Of a stretch of DNA of 64,000 bases, positions 1 to 8,587 are shown in pieces. Made by a program: the position numbers and the translations under genes. The DNA lies in contig JAVBKY010000006.1 in NCBI GenBank assembly GCA_031553765.1, forward strand, positions 248,001 to 312,000, read 5' to 3'. The DNA is from JAITMY01 sp031553765. Lineage in GTDB: Bacteria > Bacteroidota > Bacteroidia > Bacteroidales > UBA932. Each line of letters starts with the position of its first letter. Position 1 is the first letter of the stretch. A model generated the notes under the pieces. It was not told the origin of the DNA and ran no database searches. It saw only the letters and a list, made by a program, of their open reading frames with translations.

Positions 1-72
1 CCCGTGTACGCACAAGTTATAGCCAACCCTGCGTCAGAAGATATCTTTTTAGTATTAGGAATTACTATTTAA
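1..72 (+). CDS. C-terminal end of an upstream protein, possibly an outer-membrane barrel (partial)
   Basis: The first 72 bases are an open frame starting at base 1 and ending in TAA at 70-72, giving a 23-residue tail that ends LGITI. A last strand with alternating hydrophobic residues is usual for outer-membrane barrels in this phylum, and porin-like genes often lie beside amt. The remainder is outside the window, so the identity is a guess. The stop lies 21 bases before the amt start, which suggests co-transcription. Confidence 0.4.
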   Translation, partial: PVYAQVIANPASEDIFLVLGITI

Positions 73-93
73 CCCGTTAATTTTTTTATAATT

Positions 94-1395
94 ATGAAAA
101 CAAGATGGATTGTTCTATTCTGCGTGCTGGCAGCAATCAGCATACTGGGGTTACTCACCCCCGAGGTACAAGACTTGTTTACCAAAGTCGACCCGAACCT
201 CAACCCCTCCGATGTGGCGTGGATGATTACCGCTACCATACTAGTACTACTCATGACGCCTGGTGTATCATTTTTTTATGGCGGAATGGTGCGCAACAAA
301 AACATTATCTCCACCATGCTGCAAAGCTTCATTGCCATGGGCATAGTAAGCGTGGTGTGGGTGCTATTTGGCTTCAGCCTTACCTTTGGCGATGACATTG
401 GCGGTGTGATTGGTAACCCCGCCACCTTTTTTATGTTCAAAAATGTAGGTGTAAGCACGCACGAGCTGCTGGCGCCCACTATTCCGCTGGCGCTGTTTGC
501 CCTTTTTCAAATGAAGTTCGCCATTCTCACTCCGGCGCTCATCACAGGGTCATTTGCCGAGCGTGTTCGCTTCTCATCTTACGTTATCTTCATGCTGCTA
601 TTCACCATTTTTGTGTACGCGCCGTTGGCACACTGCACATGGCATCCCGAAGGCTTGTTCAAACAAATGGGCGTGGTGGACTTTGCAGGAGGTATTGTGG
701 TACACGCCTCATCGGGTGTGGCGGCATTGGCCGGAGCCTTATTTTTGGGAAGACGTAAGCAAGCGGGCGAACATCGCCCTGCGCACATTCCCTTTGTGCT
801 ACTGGGAACAGCGCTGCTGTGGGTAGGCTGGTTTGGCTTCAACTCAGGTTCAGCGTTAGCTGCCAACGGCATGGCGGTAAAAGCATTCCTCAACACCAAC
901 ACCGCCTCGGCTATGGCCATGCTCACATGGCTATTTTTTGACGGCGTGCGCGGTCATAAAATGTCGGCTATGGGTGCCGCTGTAGGAGCAGTAGCGGGGT
1001 TGGTAGGCATTACGCCCTCAGCTGGATACGTTACGGTGGGCGAAAGCGTTTTTATTGGCTTCATCACCGCCGTAATTTGCAACATTGCCGTGTACTGGAA
1101 AAGCAAGTCATCTATTGACGATGCGCTGGATGTATTCCCCACGCACGGTGTAGGCGGTATTATGGGCACGGTGCTCACAGGCGTGTTTGTGGATGGATTG
1201 TTGGATGGTAACACTGGCATATTTTTCAACCACATTCTGGCGGTACTCATCGTAATAGTTTACACCTTTGGCGTAACCTACGCGCTGTACTGGATTACCA
1301 ATAAGATTGTTCCCATGCGCGTATCAGCAGCCAGCGAACGAATTGGGCTAGACAGAAGCCAGCATAACGAGTGGTTTGGCGATGTGGAGGAGTAA
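94..1395 (+). CDS. amt: Ammonium transporter (Amt/Rh family)
   Basis: This 433-residue inner-membrane channel conducts ammonium or ammonia as a trimer. A hydrophobic N-terminal segment (residues 1-25) may be a cleaved signal. Seen in order are the GVSFFYGGMVR segment near residue 70 with the Phe gate, the first pore histidine in GGIVVHASSG near residue 205, and the second in FPTHGVGGIMGT near residue 350. These are the twin-His pore signature. About 11 membrane segments are evident. No PII (glnK) gene lies in the visible flanks, although Amt is usually controlled by a PII protein. The ATG at 94 follows the upstream gene by 21 bases. Function is confident; its regulation is not visible here. 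Confidence 0.95.
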   Translation: MKTRWIVLFCVLAAISILGLLTPEVQDLFTKVDPNLNPSDVAWMITATILVLLMTPGVSFFYGGMVRNKNIISTMLQSFIAMGIVSVVWVLFGFSLTFGDDIGGVIGNPATFFMFKNVGVSTHELLAPTIPLALFALFQMKFAILTPALITGSFAERVRFSSYVIFMLLFTIFVYAPLAHCTWHPEGLFKQMGVVDFAGGIVVHASSGVAALAGALFLGRRKQAGEHRPAHIPFVLLGTALLWVGWFGFNSGSALAANGMAVKAFLNTNTASAMAMLTWLFFDGVRGHKMSAMGAAVGAVAGLVGITPSAGYVTVGESVFIGFITAVICNIAVYWKSKSSIDDALDVFPTHGVGGIMGTVLTGVFVDGLLDGNTGIFFNHILAVLIVIVYTFGVTYALYWITNKIVPMRVSAASERIGLDRSQHNEWFGDVEE

Positions 1396-1436
1396 AAAAT
1401 CATCATTCCCGCAATTACTTCCAGTAAAACTTTATG

Positions 1437-1522
1437 CCTCTCCCCCACCCCCTCTCCATAGGAGGGGGGCGCCGTAGTGCGTGGGAAAGTTCCTCTCTTG
1501 CGGAGAGGGATTTAGGGGGAGG
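1437..1522. repeat. 86-bp palindromic intergenic repeat, copy 1
   Basis: The left arm begins CCTCTCCCCCACCCCCTCTCC and the right arm ends GGAGAGGGATTTAGGGGGAGG, so the unit can fold into a long imperfect hairpin. A longer copy (118 bp) with the same arms but a different centre lies at 4914-5031. It sits between amt and the LuxR-type regulator and carries no coding signal. Confidence 0.7.
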
Positions 1523-1562
1523 TTAATGTATGATGGGAATCATATAGGAACGCATTTTTTCT

Positions 1563-1571
1563 TACCTTTAC
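1563..1571 (+). promoter_or_regulatory. Probable -7 box for the LuxR-type regulator
   Basis: TACCTTTAC is one base from the TAnnTTTG -7 consensus of Bacteroidota and lies 18 bases before the ATG at 1590. No good TTTG -33 box was seen. Confidence 0.45.
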
Positions 1572-1589
1572 ACTTCGTAAAAAGTAAAT

Positions 1590-2573
1590 ATGCGCCTTAT
1601 TACCCCTACCAACACCCTTGCCGATGTGCTACTCCTCAACAACGGTTTAATAGCCGTAGTGGAGCGTTTGGGCATGGAACTGGGCATGGGTGACATGAGT
1701 ATACGCGACGTATGCGTCAAGCACAAGGTAGATGTGGATTTTTGCTGCGCGTTGCTCAACACACTGGGTACGGAGCATTACTATCCCGAGCAACCGCTAT
1801 CAACACAGGGAGCGCTGCACTTGGTGGAGTACCTGCGCAAAACGCACGAGCATTACCGCCGCACACAGCTGCGCATAATACAGGCACACGTAGCACGGCT
1901 CGTGGCATCAAGCACCAATCCCAATAAGCAGCTACAAGTGGTTGAGCAAACATTCGGCGAGCTACACCAAGAATTGTTGCAATATTTCACAAAAATAGAG
2001 GAGCAGCTATTTACGCACGTACAATCTTTGTACGACAGCTGCGTACGTCAAGCAGCAGGACAAGTCCAACCCGATGAGCAATCCACCGCCATCAACTTTT
2101 TCGACCTACAGCAACGCTATCATACCATAATGCTCAAGGCGAAAGAAATTCGCACGCTTTTAATAAAATACCTTTCGGGAGAATTTGACAGAACGCTACG
2201 CAACGCCGTAATATTTCACATTTCAGGCCTGGAAAATGACTTGCGCAACCTGCTCAACTCACAAGAACAACTACTGCTACCCGCCATGCTGAGCATGCGC
2301 AATTCGCTTACCAATAAAAAATTGGAAGAGATATACCGCTACACCAGCCAAACCGTGGATATAGCCGACGGAAAAGAACTTTCAGAACGTGAACGTGAAG
2401 TGCTAACGCTAGTAGCACAAGGGTTGAGCAGTAGCGAAATTGCAAACCGCCTACACATCAGCTTGCATACGGTGCAGGCGCACCGCAAAAATATTACCGC
2501 CAAGTTGGGTATTAAAACCGTACCGGGGCTAACTACCTACGCCATTATGCACGGCATTATCAGCCCCAAATAG
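1590..2573 (+). CDS. Hemerythrin-like/ScdA-N domain LuxR-type transcriptional regulator
   Basis: A 327-residue cytoplasmic regulator. Residues 1-50 resemble the ScdA/RIC N-terminal region (IRDVC...DVDFCC). Residues about 75-250 are helical, with His and Glu spaced like a hemerythrin-type diiron helical bundle (THEHYRR, FGELHQELLQYF, FHISGLENDL), but the full ligand set is not certain. Residues about 262-325 are a LuxR/GerE helix-turn-helix with the classic LSEREREVLTLVAQGLSSSEIA pattern and a recognition helix near HTVQAHRKN. There is no receiver domain. I infer direct sensing of O2, NO or redox state through the helical domain. The ATG at 1590 is the first one after the -7 box at 1563. The target genes are unknown. 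Confidence 0.75.
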   Translation: MRLITPTNTLADVLLLNNGLIAVVERLGMELGMGDMSIRDVCVKHKVDVDFCCALLNTLGTEHYYPEQPLSTQGALHLVEYLRKTHEHYRRTQLRIIQAHVARLVASSTNPNKQLQVVEQTFGELHQELLQYFTKIEEQLFTHVQSLYDSCVRQAAGQVQPDEQSTAINFFDLQQRYHTIMLKAKEIRTLLIKYLSGEFDRTLRNAVIFHISGLENDLRNLLNSQEQLLLPAMLSMRNSLTNKKLEEIYRYTSQTVDIADGKELSEREREVLTLVAQGLSSSEIANRLHISLHTVQAHRKNITAKLGIKTVPGLTTYAIMHGIISPK

Positions 2574-2578
2574 CGCGG

Positions 2579-4828
2579 CTATTTACACATTTTCTCCAGT
2601 TCCTTTTTATCGCCTACCACCCATACCAAGTCACCGAACTCGAACACGGTTGAGTGATGCGGATTCATCATAGAACCTGACTCACGCTCAATTCCGATAA
2701 CCAAACAGTTGTGCCTTTTGCCAATCTCCGAATCGCTTATGCTAAGCCCCATATACGGGAAGTGCTCATCAATAGTAAACGACTGTAAACTGATTTTAAT
2801 ATTACCCTTCTGAGGCAAATCCGCAACACTATTTTCAGCCTCAACACGCTGCGCAAACAGCTCTATTTGCTCATCCGTACCCACCACCGCTATCTTATCC
2901 TGAGGGTAAATATACTCCGAATGATCGGGTATATAAATACGTCTTGCACCACGCGTAATCTTCACCACATTTACCCCATAAACATTTCTAAAATTCAACT
3001 CACCCAACGTCTTTCCCACCGCAACCGACTCCGGAGCCACTATCATAGTAGACATGTGCATATTCCTGTGCCGCAGCCGACTTTCAAACTCAGCCTTTAG
3101 CGGATGCTTCTCGCGCTCCGCAATTTCACGCTGATTTAGGTTAGTTAGAAAACGACTCTCCAAGCGGCTATACCTATTCAAATCGCGGCGGAAAAAGAAA
3201 ATAATGGAAAGTACCGCAATAGCAATTGCAATCCCCAGCAGGTAGCCCGAATCTGCAAGTGGAAGTAGCACAAACACCACAGCAGCCACAGCGATAGAAA
3301 TACGCAGAATAACCAAAAAAATCAATCGTGCCTTACTATACCTCTCATCCTGCCACAGCTGCATAAACAGCTCCGGCGAATTAGTTTTACTCGAAATCAA
3401 CGCCACCAAAAAAGGTGACATCAGCATCAGCGTAAGCACCGTCGACAAAATAGCGCTCCACTCACCCCCAATCTTACCCTCAATAAACGGAGTTAGAAAA
3501 TGCTGCGAAAACAAAATAATAGCCACTAGCAGCACCACATAAATAAGCACACGGGTAATATACGTTTTAAGCAGCCTGCGCCACTCGCTTTCGTGGTTAA
3601 TGGTACGCGATCCCGAGGAGTAGCGGTTGAGAAAGACAACCGTTTTCTCGGGAAGAATTCTAGTCATCCATCCCGCAAACGGCTCCGACAGGCGAATAAA
3701 GTACGGTGTAGTAAAAGTGGTAATAACCGACACCGCGACAATGATGGGGTAAATCACCTCATTCATTACACCAAGAGCTACACCCAGCGACGCAATGATA
3801 AACGCAAACTCCCCTATTTGCGCCAAACTGAAGCCCGACTGAATGGAAGTTTTCAGCGTTTGTCCCGAAATTAAAACGCCAAGCGATGAAAAAATAGCCT
3901 TACCAATAATAGTCGCCAGCGTAATAATAATCACAGGCCAAGCGTACTCCACCAAAATAGCAGGGTCAACCAGCATACCCACCGATACAAAAAAAATAGC
4001 ACCAAAAAGATCCTTTACAGGCTTAATAATATGCTCAATATGCTCCGCCTCAATGGTCTCCGCCAAAATAGAACCCATTATAAACGCACCCAATGCAGCA
4101 GAAAATCCTATGGTAGTGGACAGCACCACCATACCTAAACACAAGCCAAGCGAAATAATGAGCAACGTTTCATCATTCATCAGCTTACGCATCTTACGGA
4201 AAAAAGCAGGCAGCACGTAAATACCCACCAGGAACCAAAGGATAAGGAAAAACGCCACCTTAAGAATACTACCCAGCATAGCCTCGCCCGCAAAATCACG
4301 CGTAACCGCCATGGTCGACAGCAGCACCATCATCAGTATCGCCACCAAATCCTCTACCACCAACGTGCCAAAAACAATGCCCGTAAACTTTTGGTTACGC
4401 ATGCCTAAATCGCTAAATGCCTTAATGATAATAGTGGTGGACGACATGGAAAGCATGCCGCCAAGGAATATACTATCCATGGATGACCAGCCCAGCAAAG
4501 TACCTATCAAATAGCCCACTACCAACATAGAAACCACCTCGGTAGTCGCCGTAATTAACGCCGTAGGGCCAACGTTTATCAACTTCTTAAAGCTGAACTC
4601 CAAGCCTAAGGCAAACAGCAAGAACACAACCCCGATTTCCGCCCACGTGCTGATGCTGGCTGTATCGGCTACCGTTGGAAAAATTTGAATATACGGCCCC
4701 GCCAACACCCCAGCCACAATGTAACCCAACACCAACGGCTGTTTCAACCATTTAAAAATAAGCGTAATAATACCGGCCGAAATCAAAATCAAGGCCAAGT
4801 CCTTCATTAATAGAGGTAGATGCTGCAT
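2579..4828 (-). CDS. Cation:proton antiporter (CPA2/KefB type) with two C-terminal RCK_C domains
   Basis: A 749-residue integral membrane protein. Residues about 8-390 form the Na+/H+ exchanger fold of the CPA2 family, with GLEFSFKKL and SAALGAFIMG-type segments. Extra membrane helices follow at about 420-560. Then come two ligand-binding RCK_C (TrkA-C) units, one beginning SVAVGKTLGEL and ending AVVGTDEQIE, the second ending VWVVGDKKELEK. No NAD-binding RCK_N domain is present. It probably exchanges K+ or Na+ for protons and is gated by a small ligand or nucleotide. The start at 4828 (MQHLPLLMKDL) is chosen because longer reading-frame options run into the palindromic repeat at 4914-5031. 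It converges with the LuxR-type regulator, with 5 bases between the stops. Confidence 0.85.
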   Translation of the reverse strand: MQHLPLLMKDLALILISAGIITLIFKWLKQPLVLGYIVAGVLAGPYIQIFPTVADTASISTWAEIGVVFLLFALGLEFSFKKLINVGPTALITATTEVVSMLVVGYLIGTLLGWSSMDSIFLGGMLSMSSTTIIIKAFSDLGMRNQKFTGIVFGTLVVEDLVAILMMVLLSTMAVTRDFAGEAMLGSILKVAFFLILWFLVGIYVLPAFFRKMRKLMNDETLLIISLGLCLGMVVLSTTIGFSAALGAFIMGSILAETIEAEHIEHIIKPVKDLFGAIFFVSVGMLVDPAILVEYAWPVIIITLATIIGKAIFSSLGVLISGQTLKTSIQSGFSLAQIGEFAFIIASLGVALGVMNEVIYPIIVAVSVITTFTTPYFIRLSEPFAGWMTRILPEKTVVFLNRYSSGSRTINHESEWRRLLKTYITRVLIYVVLLVAIILFSQHFLTPFIEGKIGGEWSAILSTVLTLMLMSPFLVALISSKTNSPELFMQLWQDERYSKARLIFLVILRISIAVAAVVFVLLPLADSGYLLGIAIAIAVLSIIFFFRRDLNRYSRLESRFLTNLNQREIAEREKHPLKAEFESRLRHRNMHMSTMIVAPESVAVGKTLGELNFRNVYGVNVVKITRGARRIYIPDHSEYIYPQDKIAVVGTDEQIELFAQRVEAENSVADLPQKGNIKISLQSFTIDEHFPYMGLSISDSEIGKRHNCLVIGIERESGSMMNPHHSTVFEFGDLVWVVGDKKELEKMCK

Positions 4829-4851
4829 CTTTGTAACGTTGAGTTTAGGGT

Positions 4852-4860
4852 ACAAAAATA
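4852..4860 (-). promoter_or_regulatory. Probable -7 box for the antiporter
   Basis: On the minus strand this reads TATTTTTGT, which matches TAnnTTTG and lies 23 bases before the start codon at 4828. Confidence 0.45.
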
Positions 4861-4913
4861 CGATAAATTTAAAAAATGGTTCCCTGTAATTACATCTCAA
4901 ATTTGAATTCAAA

Positions 4914-5031
4914 CCTCTCCCCCAACCCCTCTCCGCTAGAGAGGGGCGTGTGCCCACGGCCAAAAGTTGCAACTACGAGAGCGCTTGTGTGTTGTAAGTC
5001 CCTCTCTTGTGGAGAGGGATTTAGGGAGAGG
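4914..5031. repeat. 118-bp palindromic intergenic repeat, copy 2
   Basis: The arms are nearly the same as in the unit at 1437-1522 (CCTCTCCCCCAACCCCTCTCC on the left, GGAGAGGGATTTAGGGAGAGG on the right). The centre is longer, about 75 bases against 44. It lies between the divergent antiporter and TonB receptor genes. Confidence 0.7.
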
Positions 5032-5149
5032 TCTGTAAGCATAACCTACCCATAATTAACTACTGAAAAACGGCGTTTTTCAGCCTCATTTTTCAATAAA
5101 ATCAGCATAGCTACCAAAAGTAGGTATTGTTCATTTTTTTCAGCAAGCG

Positions 5150-5158
5150 TACCTTTGC
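5150..5158 (+). promoter_or_regulatory. Promoter of the TonB-dependent receptor
   Basis: TACCTTTGC is a full -7 box, with a partial -33 (ATTG at 5126-5129) about 20 bases upstream. The 5' leader before the ATG at 5196 would be about 30 bases. Confidence 0.6.
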
Positions 5159-5195
5159 ACTCGAAAAAATGCCGTAGGGACGAAATTTAAAACAC

Positions 5196-7508
5196 ATGAA
5201 AAAATCACTTCTTCTCCTCACCTTCTTATCATACGCTTTTATTGCCTCAACACAAGTAGTTGACTCGGCTCAAAATATCAACGAGGTTTTTATTACCGCT
5301 GCCAGCAAGGAGCAAGCCTCCCTCGAAAAATTACCCATTGCCTACACTACCCTTTCGGCAAAAAAAATCGAGCGCAACAGCATTGCCTCACCCAACGACC
5401 TATCGGCAGTGGTACCCAACTTTTACATGCCCGACTACGGCAGCAAGCTCACCTCAGCCATCTACATTCGCGGCATTGGCTCGCGCATGAACGAGTCTGC
5501 CGTTGGTCTGTACGTAGATAACACGCCCTACTTGGATAAAAGTTCTTTCGACTTTGATTTTTTCGACCTCGCTGGAATTGAAGTGCTACGCGGTCCGCAG
5601 GGAACGCTGTACGGTCGCAACGCTATGGGCGGCATCATCAACATTTACACCGCATCGCCGCTAAGCAAGCAGAGCAAGCAGAGCACTAAGGTACAAGCCT
5701 CCTACGGCAACGCCAATACGGTTAGCGCTATGGCATCACACGCCCATAAGTTCGGAGAAAACGTTGGCCTATCTATAGGCGGCAGCTACAACCAAACCGA
5801 CGGTTTTTTCACCAACGACTACAACGGGCAACCTGCCGATGCCCTGAAATCGGGTGCCGCACGCCTGCGCTTGGACTGGAATATAAACAACCGCCTACGC
5901 CTGAGCTATACTCTCAGCGGTGAATACAGCGAGCAGGACGGCTACGCCTATGGCATGGTGGACAGCACAGGTAAAGTGCACAACCCCAACTACAACGCCC
6001 CCATGGGGTACAACCGCACGTTGATTAACAACGGTTTGCTTTTACAGTACGCAGGTAACGGCTACTCCATTAGCAGCAGCACCTCGTACCAGTACTTCCA
6101 CGACCACATGCAGCTCGATCAGGATTTCACGCCTGACGACATGTTCACCATCGAGCAAAAACAAAAGCAGAATGCCGTAACCGAAGAAATAGTAATTAAA
6201 TCGCAAAGCGAAAAAAACTACCAGTGGCTGTTCGGTGCATTTGGATTTTACAAAGGACTAACCACTGAGGCGCCCGTTAACTTCAAATCGGGCGGCGTAT
6301 CCATGATACAGTCCGCGCTGGATGAAGCCAAGGTGCAAAATCCCAACATGCCGGCCATCACCATTGTTGACACCCTAGGCAGCAGCACCCCACCCTCCAG
6401 CTTATTCATCCCATCTGAGTTTGAATCCACCTCATTTGGATTTGCAGCCTACCACCAATCCACCTACAACAATCTTTTTATAAAAGGACTATCAATCACA
6501 GCGGGCTTACGTCTTGACTACGAACAACTACGACTCAAATACCAATCATCAGCCCTGATGTACTCCAAAATAGTAATATCGCGAGGTCCGGTGATGCCCC
6601 CCATTACAACATGGGCAATGTCAAATCCTACATACAACGACAAGTTGAATAGCGACTTTTTTGAGCTACTGCCAAAAGTTGCGTTGCAGTACGAATTCTT
6701 ACAACACAAATACAAAGTTTACGCCACCGCAGCTAAAGGCTATACCGCGGGAGGCTACAACCTGCAAATGTTTTCCGACATTGTACGTGACAACCTGCAA
6801 AACAATAGCGAGACAGGAAATGCGGACGCTGTAAAAAATTCCGTTTACTACAAGCCCGAATACAGCTGGAATTATGAGATGGGCGGCTCCGCCTCACTCT
6901 TCGATAAAAAGTTGAACCTAGCCGCATCAGCCTTTTTCATTGACACGCGCGATCAACAAATTGCGCAGTTTGTTCCCAGCGGCTACGGTCGCATAATGAA
7001 GAACGCAGGGCATAGCCAAAGTTACGGTACCGAAATTTTGCTCAGCGGACACGTTGGCAACCTTATAGGGCATGTGGCATACGGCTATACCCACGCGACC
7101 TTTAAGCAGTACTCCGACTCCATTAAAGTAGGCTACAAAACTTACGAAGCGGTAGATTACAAAGGCAACTACGTGCCCTTTGCACCGCAGCACACGCTAT
7201 CGGTTGGAGCCGCATACGACTTTTACTTCAATAGCAAAATTCTGGATATGCTCACCATTGGCGCCACCTATACCGGAGCAGGTAAAATTTACTTCACCGC
7301 CGCCAACGACGACATCGCATCTCAAGATTTTTACAGTTTGCTCAACGCAAAAGTTTCAGTTGAAAAAAGTATTTTCCGACTTGGATTTTGGGCAAAGAAC
7401 CTGCTTAACACCGACTACAAAACCTTCTACTTCGAAAGCATGGGCAACAGTTTCGCTCAACGCGGGAAGCCCGTACAATTTGGAGTTGATTTAAGCATAA
7501 AGTTTTAG
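5196..7508 (+). CDS. TonB-dependent outer-membrane receptor, possibly iron or heme related
   Basis: A 770-residue precursor with a clear signal peptide (residues 1-20, ending FIASTQ). Residues about 45-165 are the plug domain, with the typical IYIRGIGSR, EVLRGPQGTLYGRNAMGG and INIYTASP elements. The remainder is a 22-strand-type barrel ending in VDLSIKF with a terminal Phe. It lacks the N-terminal carboxypeptidase-like domain of SusC proteins, so it is closer to siderophore, heme or vitamin receptors. The ferrochelatase gene starts 15 bases after its stop, which hints at iron or heme uptake, although hemH has its own -7 box. The substrate cannot be read from sequence. Confidence 0.88.
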   Translation: MKKSLLLLTFLSYAFIASTQVVDSAQNINEVFITAASKEQASLEKLPIAYTTLSAKKIERNSIASPNDLSAVVPNFYMPDYGSKLTSAIYIRGIGSRMNESAVGLYVDNTPYLDKSSFDFDFFDLAGIEVLRGPQGTLYGRNAMGGIINIYTASPLSKQSKQSTKVQASYGNANTVSAMASHAHKFGENVGLSIGGSYNQTDGFFTNDYNGQPADALKSGAARLRLDWNINNRLRLSYTLSGEYSEQDGYAYGMVDSTGKVHNPNYNAPMGYNRTLINNGLLLQYAGNGYSISSSTSYQYFHDHMQLDQDFTPDDMFTIEQKQKQNAVTEEIVIKSQSEKNYQWLFGAFGFYKGLTTEAPVNFKSGGVSMIQSALDEAKVQNPNMPAITIVDTLGSSTPPSSLFIPSEFESTSFGFAAYHQSTYNNLFIKGLSITAGLRLDYEQLRLKYQSSALMYSKIVISRGPVMPPITTWAMSNPTYNDKLNSDFFELLPKVALQYEFLQHKYKVYATAAKGYTAGGYNLQMFSDIVRDNLQNNSETGNADAVKNSVYYKPEYSWNYEMGGSASLFDKKLNLAASAFFIDTRDQQIAQFVPSGYGRIMKNAGHSQSYGTEILLSGHVGNLIGHVAYGYTHATFKQYSDSIKVGYKTYEAVDYKGNYVPFAPQHTLSVGAAYDFYFNSKILDMLTIGATYTGAGKIYFTAANDDIASQDFYSLLNAKVSVEKSIFRLGFWAKNLLNTDYKTFYFESMGNSFAQRGKPVQFGVDLSIKF

Positions 7509-7511
7509 CAC

Positions 7512-7520
7512 TATATTTGC
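7512..7520 (+). promoter_or_regulatory. -7 box immediately before hemH
   Basis: TATATTTGC fits TAnnTTTG exactly and ends only 3 bases before the hemH ATG at 7524. Transcription from it would give a leaderless or nearly leaderless mRNA. It begins 4 bases after the receptor stop codon. Confidence 0.45.
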
Positions 7521-7523
7521 GGC

Positions 7524-8492
7524 ATGAAAACCGCTATCCTACTAGTCAATATAGGTACCCCTAAAAATGCCTCGCCCCATGAGGTCGGTAAATTTCTATT
7601 CCGATTTCTGAACGACAAGCGCGTTATCACTCTACCCTTTTTGGCACGCGCGCTACTTGTCAACCTTATTATTATTCCTTTTTGCTTGCGCAAATCCGTC
7701 AAGCGCTACAAGGCATTTTTTGACAGCAAGAGTTCGTCGTTAACTGACATATCAACGGATGTTGTAGAAAAACTAAATAGCCAGCTCCCCAAGAATTATA
7801 AGGCATTTGCTGCCATGCAATACAGCGTGCCATTGCTACAAGATGTGGTAAAGCAAGTAATACATGAAAACTTTGAAAAGATAATTCTGCTCCCACTCTA
7901 CCCGCAGTACGCCGAAGCCACAAGCGGATCAGCCATTGCAAGAGCAAAGCAAATTATTTCACGCCTTAAGGTTCAACCCAAACTACAAATCATAGAGGGT
8001 TTTCACAATCACCCTGCATACATCAATGCTTTAGCAAAAACACTAAGCCAATACCAAACCGAGACATACGATCACATTCTATTCTCCTACCATTCACTCC
8101 CGTTAAGCCAAACTGCACAAGTAAAAAACACACAATACTGCTACAAAACAGCCTGCTACACCACCAGTGATTCACTTGCACAAAAATTAGGACTAAGCAC
8201 AAGCCAATACAGCACTAGCTTTCAGTCCAGCATTTCCCCCCGCTGGCTTGGGCCCCTTACCAACAACGAGTTAATTCGCTTGGCGCATGAAGGCAAAAGC
8301 GTGCTGCTCCTCTCCCCCGGTCTTGTCGCCGATTGTCTCGAAACCTCACACGAATTAGCAATTGAAAGTGCTGAGCTATTTTGTAAGCACGGTGGTAAAA
8401 AACTACAGGTTGTCCCCAGCCTCAACAGCACCCCCGCATGGATAGAAGCCATCCGAACCTTAACAGGGTCTCAAAGCCCTGTTAGGGTCTAG
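7524..8492 (+). CDS. hemH: Ferrochelatase
   Basis: A 322-residue protein that inserts Fe2+ into protoporphyrin IX (or acts on coproporphyrin in the alternative route) as the last step of heme synthesis. The N-terminal LLVNIGTP element, the catalytic His in FSYHSLP near residue 192, and the C-terminal GLVADCLETSHEL segment holding the second active-site region are all visible. Length is normal for the family. It follows a TonB receptor by 15 bases. Oddly, the last codons (after WIEAIRTL) and the stop are supplied by a palindromic repeat also found at 60941-60970, so the tail TGSQSPVRV is repeat-derived. Confidence 0.95.
   Translation: MKTAILLVNIGTPKNASPHEVGKFLFRFLNDKRVITLPFLARALLVNLIIIPFCLRKSVKRYKAFFDSKSSSLTDISTDVVEKLNSQLPKNYKAFAAMQYSVPLLQDVVKQVIHENFEKIILLPLYPQYAEATSGSAIARAKQIISRLKVQPKLQIIEGFHNHPAYINALAKTLSQYQTETYDHILFSYHSLPLSQTAQVKNTQYCYKTACYTTSDSLAQKLGLSTSQYSTSFQSSISPRWLGPLTNNELIRLAHEGKSVLLLSPGLVADCLETSHELAIESAELFCKHGGKKLQVVPSLNSTPAWIEAIRTLTGSQSPVRV
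8461..8488. repeat. Palindromic repeat at the 3' end of hemH
   Basis: The arms TAACAGGG and CCCTGTTA surround TCTCAAAG. The reverse complement closely matches the hairpin at 60941-60970 downstream of fprA and folC. Here it encodes the last residues of HemH and may also act as a terminator-like hairpin. Confidence 0.7.
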
Positions 8493-8517
8493 AGCAATTG
8501 TACTTCAGTAAAAATTA

Positions 8518-8552
8518 GCACAATGTTATAGCCCCCTTTAGGGGGTTGGGGG
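8518..8552. repeat. 35-bp intergenic repeat, copy 1
   Basis: This 35-base unit, with a core of GCCCCCTTTAGGGGG, is repeated in the same orientation at 32244-32278 with a single T/C difference. The core is a short hairpin. It lies between hemH and pdxB. Confidence 0.75.
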
Positions 8553-8561
8553 TAAATTCGT

Positions 8562-8570
8562 TACCTTTGC
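8562..8570 (+). promoter_or_regulatory. -7 box of pdxB
   Basis: TACCTTTGC, a full -7 match, 17 bases before the TTG start at 8588. Its position rules out the more upstream in-frame TTG at 8546. Confidence 0.55.
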
Positions 8571-8587
8571 CGAAAATTTCCGCGACC

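Noticed and set aside
4829..4972. A 48-codon N-terminal extension of the antiporter reading frame
   Set aside because: It starts at a TTG and runs through the palindromic repeat at 4914-5031. The family-like N-terminus and a -7 box support the start at 4828.
8546..8587. An earlier TTG start for pdxB
   Set aside because: It lies upstream of the -7 box TACCTTTGC and in repeat-derived sequence; TTG 8588 gives the family N-terminus.
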